50,447 bases of DNA. Source: Lentzea aerocolonigenes. GTDB lineage: Bacteria; Actinomycetota; Actinomycetes; Mycobacteriales; Pseudonocardiaceae. A program made the position numbers and the translations under genes. Of this stretch, positions 17,283 through 25,899 are shown piece after piece (within the stretch, counting starts at the first letter, position 1; each line of letters begins with the position of its first letter). The notes beneath the pieces are model-generated. The model was not told where the DNA came from. It searched no databases and saw nothing but the letters and a program-made list of their open reading frames with translations. The stretch lies in assembly GCF_000974445.1 (NCBI RefSeq), contig NZ_BBOJ01000041.1:1-50447 (forward strand). The letters are read 5' to 3'.

Positions 17283-17720
17283 GTGGACACGGAACTGGAC
17301 GAGATCGACCGCCGGATCCTGCGCGAACTGGAGTCGGACGGACGGTTGTCCGGCCGAGCCCTGGCCGAACGCGTGACGATCTCGCGCGCGAACGCCTACG
17401 CCCGGTTCGAGCGTCTCGTGGCGGACGGGGTGATCACCGGTTTCACCGCGCGGGTCGACCCGCTGAAGGTCGGGTTGACCACGTCGGCCTACGTGGCGAT
17501 GACGGTGCGGCAGAACAACTGGCGCGATCTGCAGGCCGCGCTGCGGGCGATCCCGGAGGTGCGGCACATGGCGCTGGTGGGCGGCGAGTTCGACGTGATG
17601 CTGCTCGTCAGGTCGGAGGACAACAACGCGTTGCGCCGTGTCGTCCTCGAACAACTGCAGACCATTCCCGGAGTGCTGTCGACCAAGACGTTCCTGATCT
17701 TCGAAGACGCCGAGAACTGA
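17283..17720 (+). CDS. Lrp/AsnC-family regulator (BkdR-like)
   Basis: A 145-residue regulator. The N-terminal HTH spans about residues 2-60: LDEIDRRILRELESDGR, LSGRALAERVTISRANAYAR, FERLVADGVI. The C-terminal RAM ligand domain reads TTSAYVAMTVRQNNWRDL, VRHMALVGGEFDVMLLV and LSTKTFLIFED. GTG 17283 has GGGAGCGAG upstream and begins at the usual start of the HTH; fourteen more codons upstream are open but unlike the family. It is divergent from bkdA. Lrp proteins in this position (BkdR) activate the operon in response to branched-chain amino acids, so this is the likely role. The aminotransferase follows 55 bases downstream. Confidence 0.88.
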   Translation: MDTELDEIDRRILRELESDGRLSGRALAERVTISRANAYARFERLVADGVITGFTARVDPLKVGLTTSAYVAMTVRQNNWRDLQAALRAIPEVRHMALVGGEFDVMLLVRSEDNNALRRVVLEQLQTIPGVLSTKTFLIFEDAEN

Positions 17721-17775
17721 CCCTTGAACCCCCAACGATCGATCGGCTCCCCGAGCCGGACGGAGGATGTGGCGC

Positions 17776-18843
17776 ATGACCGTGCGAACCCGTGCTGACC
17801 TGGCTTCCCTGCCCGCCTACGTGCCCGGCAGGACCATTCCCGGCGCCATCAAGCTCGCGAGCAACGAGGTGTCCGCCGGGCCGCTGCCCAGCGTCGTCAA
17901 GGCGATCGCCGAAGCAGCCACCGGTATCAACAGGTACCCCGACTCCGGCTGCGTCGAACTCACCGGCAGGCTCGCCGACAAGCTCGGCGTCCCCACAGAC
18001 CACCTCGCGATCGGCTGCGGCTCGGTGACCCTGTGCCAGCAGCTCGTCCAGGCGACCTGCGCCGAGAACGACGAGGTGCTGTTCGCGTGGCGCTCGTTCG
18101 AGGCCTACCCGATCGTCGTGCACGTCGCGGGCGCCAAGCAGGTCCGCGTGCCACTGACGTCGGAGCACGGGCACGACCTGGACGCGATGGCCGCGGCGAT
18201 CACGCCCAACACCCGCATGGTGTTCGTGTGCAACCCGAACAACCCCACGGGCACCGCGCTGCGCACCGAAGAGATCGAGGCGTTCATCGCCCGCGTGCCC
18301 TCCGACGTGCTCGTCGTGATCGACGAGGCCTACAAGGAATTCGTCGACGACACCCACATCCCCGACGGCGTCGAACTCGCCAAGCAGCAGTGGGCCGCCG
18401 GTCGGGACAACGTCGCGGTGCTGCGCACGTTCTCCAAGGCCTACGGCCTCGCCGGCCTGCGCATCGGCTACGCGGTCGCCCAGCCGCACGTCGCCGAGGC
18501 ACTGCGCAAGGTCTACGTGCCGTTCTCCGTCAACGCCCTCGCCCAGGTCGCCGCCATGGCCTCACTGGACGCCGAGGACGAGCTGATGGTCCGCTGCCGC
18601 GCGATCGTCGCCGAACGCACCCGCGTCCGCGGTGAACTGCTCGCGATGGGCTACGACATCCCGCCGACCCAAGCCAACTTCGTGTGGCTGCCACTGGGCG
18701 AACGCACCACCGCGTTCAACGAACACTGCCTGGCACACAAGGTCGTCGTGCGCGCATTCGCAGGCGAAGGCGCCCGCGTGACCATCGGCGAGCCCGAGGA
18801 GAACGACGCCTTCCTCGCGGCAGCACGCGCGTTCACTTCATGA
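17776..18843 (+). CDS. pat: Aromatic/histidinol-phosphate-type aminotransferase (Pat/HisC family)
   Basis: A 355-residue fold-type I PLP aminotransferase. Motifs in order: IKLASNEVSAGPLPSV, a glycine-rich GCGSVTLCQQL, VFVCNPNNPTGTAL, DEAYKEFVDD, the Schiff-base lysine in RTFSKAYGLAGLRIGY and the arginine region ending VTIGEPEEND. The protein looks like the Pat/AroAT group, which moves amino groups between aromatic amino acids and their keto acids, rather than the biosynthetic HisC, because no his genes are near. ATG 17776 has GGAGG nine bases upstream; an ATG at 17767 directly abuts it and is rejected. Sitting between the bkd and homogentisate operons, it could supply 4-hydroxyphenylpyruvate from tyrosine to HPPD. 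Confidence 0.8.
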   Translation: MTVRTRADLASLPAYVPGRTIPGAIKLASNEVSAGPLPSVVKAIAEAATGINRYPDSGCVELTGRLADKLGVPTDHLAIGCGSVTLCQQLVQATCAENDEVLFAWRSFEAYPIVVHVAGAKQVRVPLTSEHGHDLDAMAAAITPNTRMVFVCNPNNPTGTALRTEEIEAFIARVPSDVLVVIDEAYKEFVDDTHIPDGVELAKQQWAAGRDNVAVLRTFSKAYGLAGLRIGYAVAQPHVAEALRKVYVPFSVNALAQVAAMASLDAEDELMVRCRAIVAERTRVRGELLAMGYDIPPTQANFVWLPLGERTTAFNEHCLAHKVVVRAFAGEGARVTIGEPEENDAFLAAARAFTS

Positions 18844-18856
18844 GCAGCTGAACGAT

Positions 18857-18882
18857 GGCCGCGACCTACCGAGGTCGCGGCC
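18857..18882. terminator. Strong stem-loop between convergent genes
   Basis: A perfect 11-bp stem (GGCCGCGACCT paired with AGGTCGCGGCC) with a four-base loop ACCG lies 13 bases after the aminotransferase stop. The flank is TCTCCTTC on the right. Symmetry and position between convergent genes suggest it ends transcription in both directions. Confidence 0.75.
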
Positions 18883-18932
18883 TCTCCTTCGGATCAGCCG
18901 GCCGAGAGCGATCTCGAAGGGTGTGCGCCGGG

Positions 18933-19439
18933 TCAGCGGTAGCGCGGCGCCCTGGCGGCCTTGCGCCGGTCGAGCGTCTGCAGCAGCGGCATGGTGCGGA
19001 ACGGGATGATCGCCGAGAGCACGACGATGCTGTCGGAACGGGAGACGAAGCGGGAGCGGCCGATCTCGATCAACGCCTCCTGCAACCCCTGGTGCGACTG
19101 GGCCGCGACCCGGCACAGGACGTCGCTGGTACCGGTGGTGGCGTACGCCTCGAGCACACCGGGGATCGCGGCCAGGTCCTCGGCCACCTTGTCGAGCTCG
19201 CCCTGGACGGTCTGCAGCTGGACGAAGCACTGCACCGCGAAGCCCGCGGCCGTCAGGTCGATGTGCGGCTGGTAGCCGGCGATCACGCCGGCCTCCTCGA
19301 GCTTGCGCAGCCTGGCCTGCACGGTCGCCCTCGCGACGTGGATGCGGCGTGCCGTCTCGAGCACACCGATCTGCGGATGCTCGGCGAGCGACTCCAGGAG
19401 GGCGAAGTCGATGTCGTCGAGCTGAGCGGCCTCGCTCAT
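18933..19439 (-). CDS. Lrp/AsnC-family regulator, divergent from hpd
   Basis: A 168-residue regulator. The HTH region reads LDDIDFALLESLAEHPQ, IGVLETARRIHVARATVQAR, LRKLEEAGVIAGYQPHIDL. The RAM domain shows AVQCFVQLQTVQGELDKV, GVLEAYATTGTSDVLCRV and SIVVLSAIIPFRTMPLL. ATG 19439 has AAGGGG upstream. It differs clearly from the Lrp protein at 17283 (no AYARFERL-type recognition helix), so the two should have different ligands. Its position opposite hpd makes it the likely regulator of tyrosine/homogentisate degradation. Confidence 0.87.
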   Translation of the reverse strand: MSEAAQLDDIDFALLESLAEHPQIGVLETARRIHVARATVQARLRKLEEAGVIAGYQPHIDLTAAGFAVQCFVQLQTVQGELDKVAEDLAAIPGVLEAYATTGTSDVLCRVAAQSHQGLQEALIEIGRSRFVSRSDSIVVLSAIIPFRTMPLLQTLDRRKAARAPRYR

Positions 19440-19603
19440 GGCGCCCCTTGCTAGACAATTTGCATAGTTGCGACGGGGTTCGTCTGTACGAGAGTAGCAG
19501 CATGAGCGTCGTTCTTTGACGATATTGCCCAGCTTCTCGCAGTCCCCGCATGCTCCGTGACCAGACCACACCGGCCCGCCGAGCACCTGCTGGAGGAAGC
19601 GAC
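19440..19603. promoter_or_regulatory. Divergent Lrp/hpd promoter region
   Basis: A 164-base gap with AT-richer stretches: GACAATTTGCATAGTTGC at 19454-19471 and ACGATATTGCCCAG at 19519-19532. The second shares ATATTGCC(C/T)AG with the other Lrp divergon at 17156-17166. These are candidate sites for the AsnC-type regulator. I could not assign -10 elements confidently. Confidence 0.45.
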
Positions 19604-20821
19604 ATGACCGTCGAAGACACCCTGACCGCGGAGGAGAAGCTCGCCGGCCTCGACGCCGAGCAGCTCAGGCAGCTGGTCGGCCTCGTCGACCACGACGAGA
19701 CCCAGGACCAGTTCCCGGTCAGCGGCTGGGACTCCATCGTGTTCGTCGTCGGCAACGCCACTCAGGCCGCGAGCTACTACCAGGCGACCTGGGGCATGGA
19801 GCTGGTCGCCTACTCCGGCCCGGAGAACGGCAACCGCGACCACAAGGCGTTCGTGCTCAAGTCGGGCTCGATCCGCTTCGTTCTCAAGGGTGCTGTCCAC
19901 CCGGACAGCCCGCTGGTCGCCCACCAGGCGAAGCACGGCGACGGCGTCGTCGACATCTCTCTCGAGGTGCCCGACGTGGACAAGTGCATCGCCCAGGCGA
20001 AGAAGGCCGGAGCCACTGTCCTCGAGGAGCCGCACGACCTGACCGACGAGCACGGCACCGTCCGCGTCGCCGCGATCGCGACGTACGGCGAGACTCGGCA
20101 CACGCTCGTCCAGCGCGTCGTCGGCGGTGTCCGCTACGACGGCCCCCATCTCCCCGGCTACCAGCCGGCGTCGAGCACGTTCGTGAAGCGCGAGGGTGCG
20201 CCGAAGCGTCTCTTCCAGGCTCTCGACCACATCGTCGGCAACGTCGAGCTCGGGAAGATGGACGAGTGGGTGGGCTTCTACAACCGGGTCATGGGCTTCG
20301 TGAACATGGCGGAGTTCATCGGTGACGACATCGCCACCGACTACTCCGCACTGATGTCGAAGGTGGTCGCCAACGGCAACCACCGGGTGAAGTTCCCGCT
20401 CAACGAGCCGGCCGTCGCGAAGAAGAAGTCGCAGATCGACGAATACCTCGAGTTCCACCGCGGCCCCGGCGCCCAGCACCTGGCGCTCGCGACCAACGAC
20501 ATCCTGCGCACCGTCGACGAGCTGCGCAAAGCCGGCGTCGACTTCCTCGACACCCCCGACGCCTACTACGACGACCCCGAGCTGCGCGCCCGCATCGGTC
20601 ACGTCCGGGTGCCGGTCGAGGAGCTGAAGAAGCGCGGCATCCTGGTCGACCGCGACGAGGACGGTTACCTGCTGCAGATCTTCACCAAGCCGCTCGGTGA
20701 CCGGCCGACGGTCTTCTTCGAGCTGATCGAGCGCCACGGGTCGTTGGGCTTCGGCAAGGGCAACTTCAAGGCCCTCTTCGAGTCCATCGAGCGCGAGCAG
20801 GATCGCCGTGGCAACCTCTGA
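19604..20821 (+). CDS. hpd: 4-hydroxyphenylpyruvate dioxygenase
   Basis: A 405-residue Fe(II) enzyme converting 4-hydroxyphenylpyruvate to homogentisate. It has the two vicinal-oxygen-chelate halves of the family. The iron ligands are visible in the C-terminal half: H209 (ALDHIVGNVE), H292 (GAQHLALATNDI) and E373 (VFFELIERHG). The terminal GFGKGNFKALFESIE is the helix that gates the active site. ATG 19604 has GGAGGAAGC upstream. It opens the homogentisate operon and overlaps the next gene by 14 bases. Confidence 0.95.
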   Translation: MTVEDTLTAEEKLAGLDAEQLRQLVGLVDHDETQDQFPVSGWDSIVFVVGNATQAASYYQATWGMELVAYSGPENGNRDHKAFVLKSGSIRFVLKGAVHPDSPLVAHQAKHGDGVVDISLEVPDVDKCIAQAKKAGATVLEEPHDLTDEHGTVRVAAIATYGETRHTLVQRVVGGVRYDGPHLPGYQPASSTFVKREGAPKRLFQALDHIVGNVELGKMDEWVGFYNRVMGFVNMAEFIGDDIATDYSALMSKVVANGNHRVKFPLNEPAVAKKKSQIDEYLEFHRGPGAQHLALATNDILRTVDELRKAGVDFLDTPDAYYDDPELRARIGHVRVPVEELKKRGILVDRDEDGYLLQIFTKPLGDRPTVFFELIERHGSLGFGKGNFKALFESIEREQDRRGNL

Positions 20822-21662
20822 CGAGCTGGTCCGCGCCCTGGTCGACGACGCAGGGCTGTTCCCGCCGGAGGAGCTCGGCATGGCCGCCGCCGTCGCCCGT
20901 CACCGGGCAGACCAGGCAACCGCGAGTCCGGTGCTGACGAACCGCTTCGTGTGCCCGGTCGTCCGGTTCGCCGAGCTGCGGGAGCACCTGACCGACCGGG
21001 ACCGGATCGAGCTGATCGCCCTCGGACCGGCCACCTGGACGACCTGCCGGGAGATCGAGGCGGTGCTGGACGACCCGCGCCTGGTGCTGCGCGGGTTCGA
21101 GACCGCCCTGCCCGCCGGGGCGGCCGAACGCGAGGAGGCGCTCGCCGTGGCCGACGCGCTCGCCGCCGGGGTCCCGGGCCTCGAGGTCCACGTCGAGGTC
21201 GGCGTCCGCCCGGTGCACGGGGCCGACCTCGACCTGCTGGCCCTGCACGGCCACCGGGCGAAGGTCCGCTGTGGCGGCGTACGGCGTGAGATGTTCCCGT
21301 CCGCGGCCGAGCTGGCCGCGTTCCTCGTCGCCGCCGCCGAGCGGGGTCTTCCGTTCAAGGCCACCGCCGGGCTGCACCACGCGATCACCCACACCGACGG
21401 CACGACCGGTTTCGACCACTTCGGCTTTCTCGACCTGGTCGCGGGGACAGCCCTCGCGGTCACCGGCGCACCTGTCGCCGAGGTCGAGGCGACTCTGCTG
21501 GAGCGCGATCCCGCAGCGGTCGTCGAGGCCACCGCGGGCCTGCCCGCGGACACCGCCCGCGAGGTGCGGGACCTGTTCCGCTCCTTCGGCTCCTGCAGCA
21601 CCAGCGAGCCCGTCGACGACCTGGCCGCGCTGGGTCTCGCCGTCACCGCCTTCCGGCACTGA
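20808..21662 (+). CDS. Unknown protein inside the homogentisate operon
   Basis: A 284-residue soluble protein I cannot assign to a characterised family. There is no signal peptide or membrane segment. It is acidic and alanine-rich with alternating strands and helices that look like an alpha/beta barrel: VHVEVGV, HRAKVRCGGVRREMFPSAAE, FLVAAAERGLPFKATAGLHH, TGFDHFGFLDLVAGTALAV. The KVRCGG and PFKATAGLHH segments look like active-site strands (lysine, cysteine and histidines). GTG 20808 lies inside the end of hpd (14-base overlap), and hmgA starts 16 bases downstream, so it is made with the pathway enzymes. No maleylacetoacetate isomerase is visible in the operon; this protein is one candidate for that step, but that is an inference from context. 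A regulatory or scavenging role is equally open. Confidence 0.75.
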   Translation: MATSDELVRALVDDAGLFPPEELGMAAAVARHRADQATASPVLTNRFVCPVVRFAELREHLTDRDRIELIALGPATWTTCREIEAVLDDPRLVLRGFETALPAGAAEREEALAVADALAAGVPGLEVHVEVGVRPVHGADLDLLALHGHRAKVRCGGVRREMFPSAAELAAFLVAAAERGLPFKATAGLHHAITHTDGTTGFDHFGFLDLVAGTALAVTGAPVAEVEATLLERDPAAVVEATAGLPADTAREVRDLFRSFGSCSTSEPVDDLAALGLAVTAFRH

Positions 21663-21678
21663 ACCTGAGGAACACGCG

Positions 21679-23007
21679 ATGACTTCGTACCTGTCCGGCT
21701 TCGGCAACGGCTTCGAGACCGAGGCCCTTCCCGGTGCCCTCCCGGTCGGCCGCAACTCGCCGCAGCGATGCGCCTACGGGTTGTACGCCGAGCAGCTGAG
21801 CGGCTCGCCGTTCACCGCCCCTCGAGCCAGCAACGAGCGTTCCTGGCTCTACCGGATCCGTCCGAGCGTCGCCCACTGGGGTGAGTTCAGCCTCGTGCCG
21901 ACCGAGGCGGGCAGCCCCACGGAGGCCGTGAAGCACTGGCGCTCGGCCCCGGACGACGCCCCCAAGGTGCCGATCGCGCAAATGCGCTGGGACCCGCACC
22001 CACTGCCGGACACCGTGCGGACCACGTTCATCACCGGCATCCGCACGATCACGACCGGCGGTGACGTCGAGGCGCAGACGGGCTTCGCGAACAGCGTCTA
22101 CACGATCACCGACTCGATGGTCGACGAGTACTTCTACAACGGCGACGCCGAGATGCTCTTCGTCCTCGAGCACAACGCGGTCCGGTTCTGCACCGAGTTC
22201 GGCGTCATCGACGCGGAACCCGGAGAGATCGTGGTCGTCCCCCGCGGCGTGAAGCTGCGCGTCGAGGTGCCGGAAGGTCCCGCCCGCGGCTACCTCTGCG
22301 AGAACTACGGCGGCGCCTTCACGTTGCCCGAGCGCGGCCCGATCGGCGCGAACTGCCTGGCCAACCCGCGCGACTTCCTCACGCCCGTCGCGGCGTTCGA
22401 GGACCGCGAGGTGCCCTCGACGCTCTACGTGAAGTGGGGCGGTGACCTGTGGCGGACGACGCTCGGTCACTCACCGCTCGACGTGGTCGCCTGGCACGGC
22501 AACTACGCGCCGTACAAGTACGACGTGCGACGGTTCTCGCCGGTGGGCCCGCTGCTCTTCGACCACGCGGACCCCTCGATCTTCACCGTGCTCACCTCGC
22601 CGAGCGAGACGCCGGGCACCGCCAACATCGACTTCGTCTGCTTCCCCGAGCGCTGGATGGTGGCCGAGGACACCTTCCGCCCGCCGTGGTACCACATGAA
22701 CATCATGAGCGAGTTCATGGGACTCGTGTACGGCGTCTACGACGCCAAGCCCGGCGGCGGGTTCGCACCGGGTGGCATCAGCCTCCACAACTGCATGATG
22801 CCGCACGGCCCGGATGCCAAGGCGTTCGAAGCCGGCAGCACGGAGGAGATGAAGCCGGTCAAGCAGGAGGGCACTCTCGCCTTCATGTTCGAGACCCGCT
22901 TCCCCCAGCGGGTCACGGCGTACGCGGCGGAGTCACCGCAGCGCCAGCACGACTACGCGAACTGCTGGAGCGGTCTGGTCAAGCGCTTCACCCCGGAGCA
23001 GCCGTGA
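21679..23007 (+). CDS. hmgA: Homogentisate 1,2-dioxygenase
   Basis: A 442-residue Fe(II) ring-cleaving enzyme that turns homogentisate into maleylacetoacetate. It begins with the family signature YLSGFGNGFETEALPGALP. The cupin core holds the expected iron ligands: H339 and E345 in WYHMNIMSEFMG and H376 in CMMPHGPDAK. Length matches the family. ATG 21679 has a CTGAGGAA Shine-Dalgarno. The end overlaps fahA by four bases (GTGA). Confidence 0.96.
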   Translation: MTSYLSGFGNGFETEALPGALPVGRNSPQRCAYGLYAEQLSGSPFTAPRASNERSWLYRIRPSVAHWGEFSLVPTEAGSPTEAVKHWRSAPDDAPKVPIAQMRWDPHPLPDTVRTTFITGIRTITTGGDVEAQTGFANSVYTITDSMVDEYFYNGDAEMLFVLEHNAVRFCTEFGVIDAEPGEIVVVPRGVKLRVEVPEGPARGYLCENYGGAFTLPERGPIGANCLANPRDFLTPVAAFEDREVPSTLYVKWGGDLWRTTLGHSPLDVVAWHGNYAPYKYDVRRFSPVGPLLFDHADPSIFTVLTSPSETPGTANIDFVCFPERWMVAEDTFRPPWYHMNIMSEFMGLVYGVYDAKPGGGFAPGGISLHNCMMPHGPDAKAFEAGSTEEMKPVKQEGTLAFMFETRFPQRVTAYAAESPQRQHDYANCWSGLVKRFTPEQP

Positions 23008-24332
23008 GCGCCCCGGCCGACCTCGACGTGACGCACGACCCGAGCCTGCGCAGCTGGGTCGCGTCGGCGGGTGAGGAGAGCGACTTCCCGCTGCAGAACC
23101 TGCCGTTCGGTGTGGTCGCACCTCGCGCGGGCGGAGCACCGCGCGGTGTCGTGCGGATCGGCGACGACGTGCTCGACCTGTCCGGGCTCGCCGGCGCGGG
23201 CCTGCTCGAGGACGAGGCGCTGGCTGCCGCAGAGGCCGCGGGCGAGCAGTCCCTCAACGCTCTCTTCGCGCTGGGCGCCGGTCCGCGGCGAGCCCTGCGG
23301 ACGGCACTGCACGCGCTGCTCGTCGAGGGGTCCCCGGCTCAGGAGCAGGTCGCGGCGCTGCTCACTCCGGTGGCCGACGTCGACGTCCTGCTGCCGAGCA
23401 CGATCGGCGACTACACCGACTTCTACGTCGGCATCCAGCACGCGGTCAACGTCGGCTCGATCTTCCGGCCCGACAACCCGTTGCTGCCCAACTACAAGTG
23501 GGTGCCGATCGGCTACCACGGCCGGGCGTCCAGCATCGGCGTCAGCGGCGGCACCGTCGTGCGGCCGTTCGGCCAGACGAAGCGGCCCGACGCCGACGTG
23601 CCGGCGCTCGTCCCGACCCAGCGGCTCGACCTCGAGCTGGAGCTCGGGATCTGGATCGGCCGGGGCAACGAGCTCGGCGAGCCGGTCGCCCTCGACGACG
23701 CCGAGGACCACGTCGCCGGCTTCTGCCTGCTCAACGACTGGAGCGCGCGCGACGTCCAGGCCTGGGAGTACCAGCCGCTGGGCCCGTTCCTGGCGAAGAG
23801 CTTCGCCTCGACCGTCTCGGCCTGGGTGGTGACCCCCGAGGCACTGGCGCCGTACCGGACGGGGTGGGACCGTCCCGCCGCCGACCCCGCCCCACTGCCG
23901 CACCTCGACTCCGAGGCGCACCGCGCGAGCTGCGGCTTCGACATCGACCTCGAGGTCCACCTGGTCACCGCGCGGATGCGGGCGGCGGGCGAGGAGCCCG
24001 TGCTCGTCAGCTCCTCGTCGACACGGCACATGTACTGGTCGGTGGCGCAGATGATCACCCATCACACCAGCAACGGCTGCAACCTGCGGCCCGGCGACCT
24101 GTTCGGCAGCGGCACGATCTCCGGTCCGACGCCGGGGTCGGAGGGCAGCTTCCTCGAGCTCACCCGTGGCGGAACCGAGCCCTTCACCCTGCCCAACGGC
24201 GAGAAACGGACCTTCCTGCTCGACGGCGACGAGGTCGTCCTGCGCGCTCGCGCCCACCGCGAGGGCGCTGCCCCGATCGGCTTCGGCGAGTGCCGGGCCG
24301 CCATCTCTCCCGCTCCCGGAGGTGCGCGGTGA
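23004..24332 (+). CDS. fahA: Fumarylacetoacetase
   Basis: A 442-residue hydrolase that splits fumarylacetoacetate into fumarate and acetoacetate. It has the N-terminal SH3-like domain (LPFGVVAPRAGGAPRGVVRI) and the FAH catalytic domain with metal and active-site residues in DYTDFYVGIQHA, LDLELELGIWIG and CLLNDWSARDVQ, plus PIGYHGRASS and STRHMYWSVAQMITHH. The GTG at 23004 is in a GTGA overlap with hmgA and has CCGGAG upstream. It overlaps the CoA-transferase alpha gene by four bases. Confidence 0.95.
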   Translation: MSAPADLDVTHDPSLRSWVASAGEESDFPLQNLPFGVVAPRAGGAPRGVVRIGDDVLDLSGLAGAGLLEDEALAAAEAAGEQSLNALFALGAGPRRALRTALHALLVEGSPAQEQVAALLTPVADVDVLLPSTIGDYTDFYVGIQHAVNVGSIFRPDNPLLPNYKWVPIGYHGRASSIGVSGGTVVRPFGQTKRPDADVPALVPTQRLDLELELGIWIGRGNELGEPVALDDAEDHVAGFCLLNDWSARDVQAWEYQPLGPFLAKSFASTVSAWVVTPEALAPYRTGWDRPAADPAPLPHLDSEAHRASCGFDIDLEVHLVTARMRAAGEEPVLVSSSSTRHMYWSVAQMITHHTSNGCNLRPGDLFGSGTISGPTPGSEGSFLELTRGGTEPFTLPNGEKRTFLLDGDEVVLRARAHREGAAPIGFGECRAAISPAPGGAR

Positions 24333-25096
24333 TCGACAAGGTGCTCCACGACGCGGCCGCGGCGGTGGCGGACATCCCGTCCGGCGCGAGCATCGCGGTC
24401 GGCGGCTTCGGGCTGTGCGGCATCCCGTCCGCGCTCATCGAGGCCCTGCTGGACCACGGTGCCGCCGACCTCGAGGTGGTCTCCAACAACTGCGGCGTCG
24501 ACGACTGGGGCCTCGGCCGGCTGCTGCAGGCCGGCCGGCTGCGGCGCGTGGTGTCGTCGTACGTCGGCGAGAACAAGGAGTTCGCCCGCCAGTACCTCGC
24601 CGGAGAACTCGAGGTGGAGCTCACGCCGCAGGGCACGCTCGCCGAACGGATGCGCGCGGGCGGCTCCGGCATCCCCGCGTTCTTCACCGCGACCGGCGCC
24701 GGCACGCAGGTGGCCGAGGGCGGCATCCCGTGGAAGTACGACGCCGAGGGCGAGGTGGCCGTGAGTTCCCCGGCCAAGGAGACCAGGCGGTTCACGGCCG
24801 ACGGCCGCGAGCGCGAGTACGTCCTGGAACAGGCGATCATCGCCGACTTCGCCCTCGTCCGCGCCAGCAAGGGCGACCGTCACGGCAACCTCGTCTTCCG
24901 GCAGGCCGCGCGCAACTTCAACCCGCTCGCGGCGATGTGCGGACGCATCACGATCGCCGAGGTCGAGGAGCTCGTCGACCCCGGCGACCTCGACCCCGAC
25001 CAGATTCACACCCCTGGCGTCTTCGTCCAGCGCGTCGTCGCGCTCTCGCCGGAGGCCGCCGCCGACAAGCGCATCGAGAAGAGGACGGTCCGTTGA
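24329..25096 (+). CDS. scoA: 3-oxoacid CoA-transferase subunit A
   Basis: A 255-residue subunit of a succinyl-CoA:3-oxoacid CoA-transferase. It carries the CoA-binding signature VGGFGLCGIPSALIEAL, then VVSNNCGVDDWGLG, GTLAERMRAGG, IPAFFTATGAGT and RKA-type strands ending with GVFVQRVVALS. It starts at GTG 24329 overlapping fahA. In this operon it should activate the acetoacetate released by fumarylacetoacetase; the substrate is inferred from position. An alternative is the 3-oxoadipate enzyme (PcaI), which has a similar sequence. Confidence 0.9.
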   Translation: MIDKVLHDAAAAVADIPSGASIAVGGFGLCGIPSALIEALLDHGAADLEVVSNNCGVDDWGLGRLLQAGRLRRVVSSYVGENKEFARQYLAGELEVELTPQGTLAERMRAGGSGIPAFFTATGAGTQVAEGGIPWKYDAEGEVAVSSPAKETRRFTADGREREYVLEQAIIADFALVRASKGDRHGNLVFRQAARNFNPLAAMCGRITIAEVEELVDPGDLDPDQIHTPGVFVQRVVALSPEAAADKRIEKRTVR

Positions 25097-25719
25097 GCTG
25101 GACCAGGGAGCAGATGGCCGCACGCGCCGCGGCCGAACTCGAGGACGGCGAGTACGTCAACCTCGGCATCGGGCTGCCGACCCTCGTGCCGAACCACGTA
25201 CCGGAGGGCGTCGAGCTGGTCCTGCAGTCGGAGAACGGCATCCTCGGCGTCGGGCCCTACCCCGACGAGGAGCACGTCGACGCGGACCTCGTCAACGCCG
25301 GCAAGGAGACGGTCACGGTGCGTCCGGGCGCGAGCTTCTTCGACTCCGCCACGTCGTTCGGCATGATCCGCGGTGGCAAGATCGACAGCGCCGTCCTCGG
25401 CGCCATGCAGGTCTCGGCGACCGGCGACATCGCCAACTGGATGATCCCCGGCAAGATGGTCAAGGGCATGGGCGGCGCGATGGATCTGGTCCACGGCGCC
25501 CGCAAGATCATCGTCCTCATGGAGCACGTCGCCAGGGACGGGTCGTTCAAGATCGTGAACGAGTGCGGCCTCCCACTGACCGGCAGGGCCGTCGTCCAGC
25601 GGATCATCACCGACCTCTGCGTCCTGGACGTGACCGCCGACGGGCTGCGGCTGGTCGAGTTGGCACCAGGGGTCACCGAGGCCGAGGTCCACGCGAAGAC
25701 GGAGCCCGCCCTGCGCTGA
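25093..25719 (+). CDS. scoB: 3-oxoacid CoA-transferase subunit B
   Basis: A 208-residue partner subunit with the catalytic glutamate E47 in LQSENGILGVGP. Also visible are NLGIGLPTLVPNHVPEG, GASFFDSATSFGMIRGGK and GKMVKGMGGAMDLVHGARK, all characteristic. TTG 25093 is taken as the start because it forms a TTGA overlap with the subunit A stop; no ATG or GTG is suitably placed. It is the last gene of the homogentisate operon. Confidence 0.9.
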   Translation: MSWTREQMAARAAAELEDGEYVNLGIGLPTLVPNHVPEGVELVLQSENGILGVGPYPDEEHVDADLVNAGKETVTVRPGASFFDSATSFGMIRGGKIDSAVLGAMQVSATGDIANWMIPGKMVKGMGGAMDLVHGARKIIVLMEHVARDGSFKIVNECGLPLTGRAVVQRIITDLCVLDVTADGLRLVELAPGVTEAEVHAKTEPALR

Positions 25720-25899
25720 CGGCCGCTGAACGACCGTGCCGTACCGCAGGGGGCCACGAAGCGGGCGCCTCAAGTCAGAACCGCGGTTCAGCGCATGAGC
25801 CAGGGTGGATCGCGCCCGCCCGCTCGCCACCAGAACCTCATCGGCGCGCTGGTGGGGGGAGTCAGCCCCAGCCGCACGGCGTGGCCGGCGGACCTGTCG
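25720..25899. other. Convergent intergenic region with short inverted repeats
   Basis: Between the CoA-transferase and GntR stops. It contains the perfect 12-base palindrome GAACCGCGGTTC (25778-25789) and a looser CCACCAG/CTGGTGG stem with a 15-base loop (25829-25857). Either could terminate the converging transcripts. No coding resemblance is seen. Confidence 0.35.

Noticed and set aside
25829..25857. CCACCAG/CTGGTGG stem as a terminator for the CoA-transferase operon
   Set aside because: The stem is only seven pairs with a 15-base loop and no T-run; kept only as a note in the intergenic entry.
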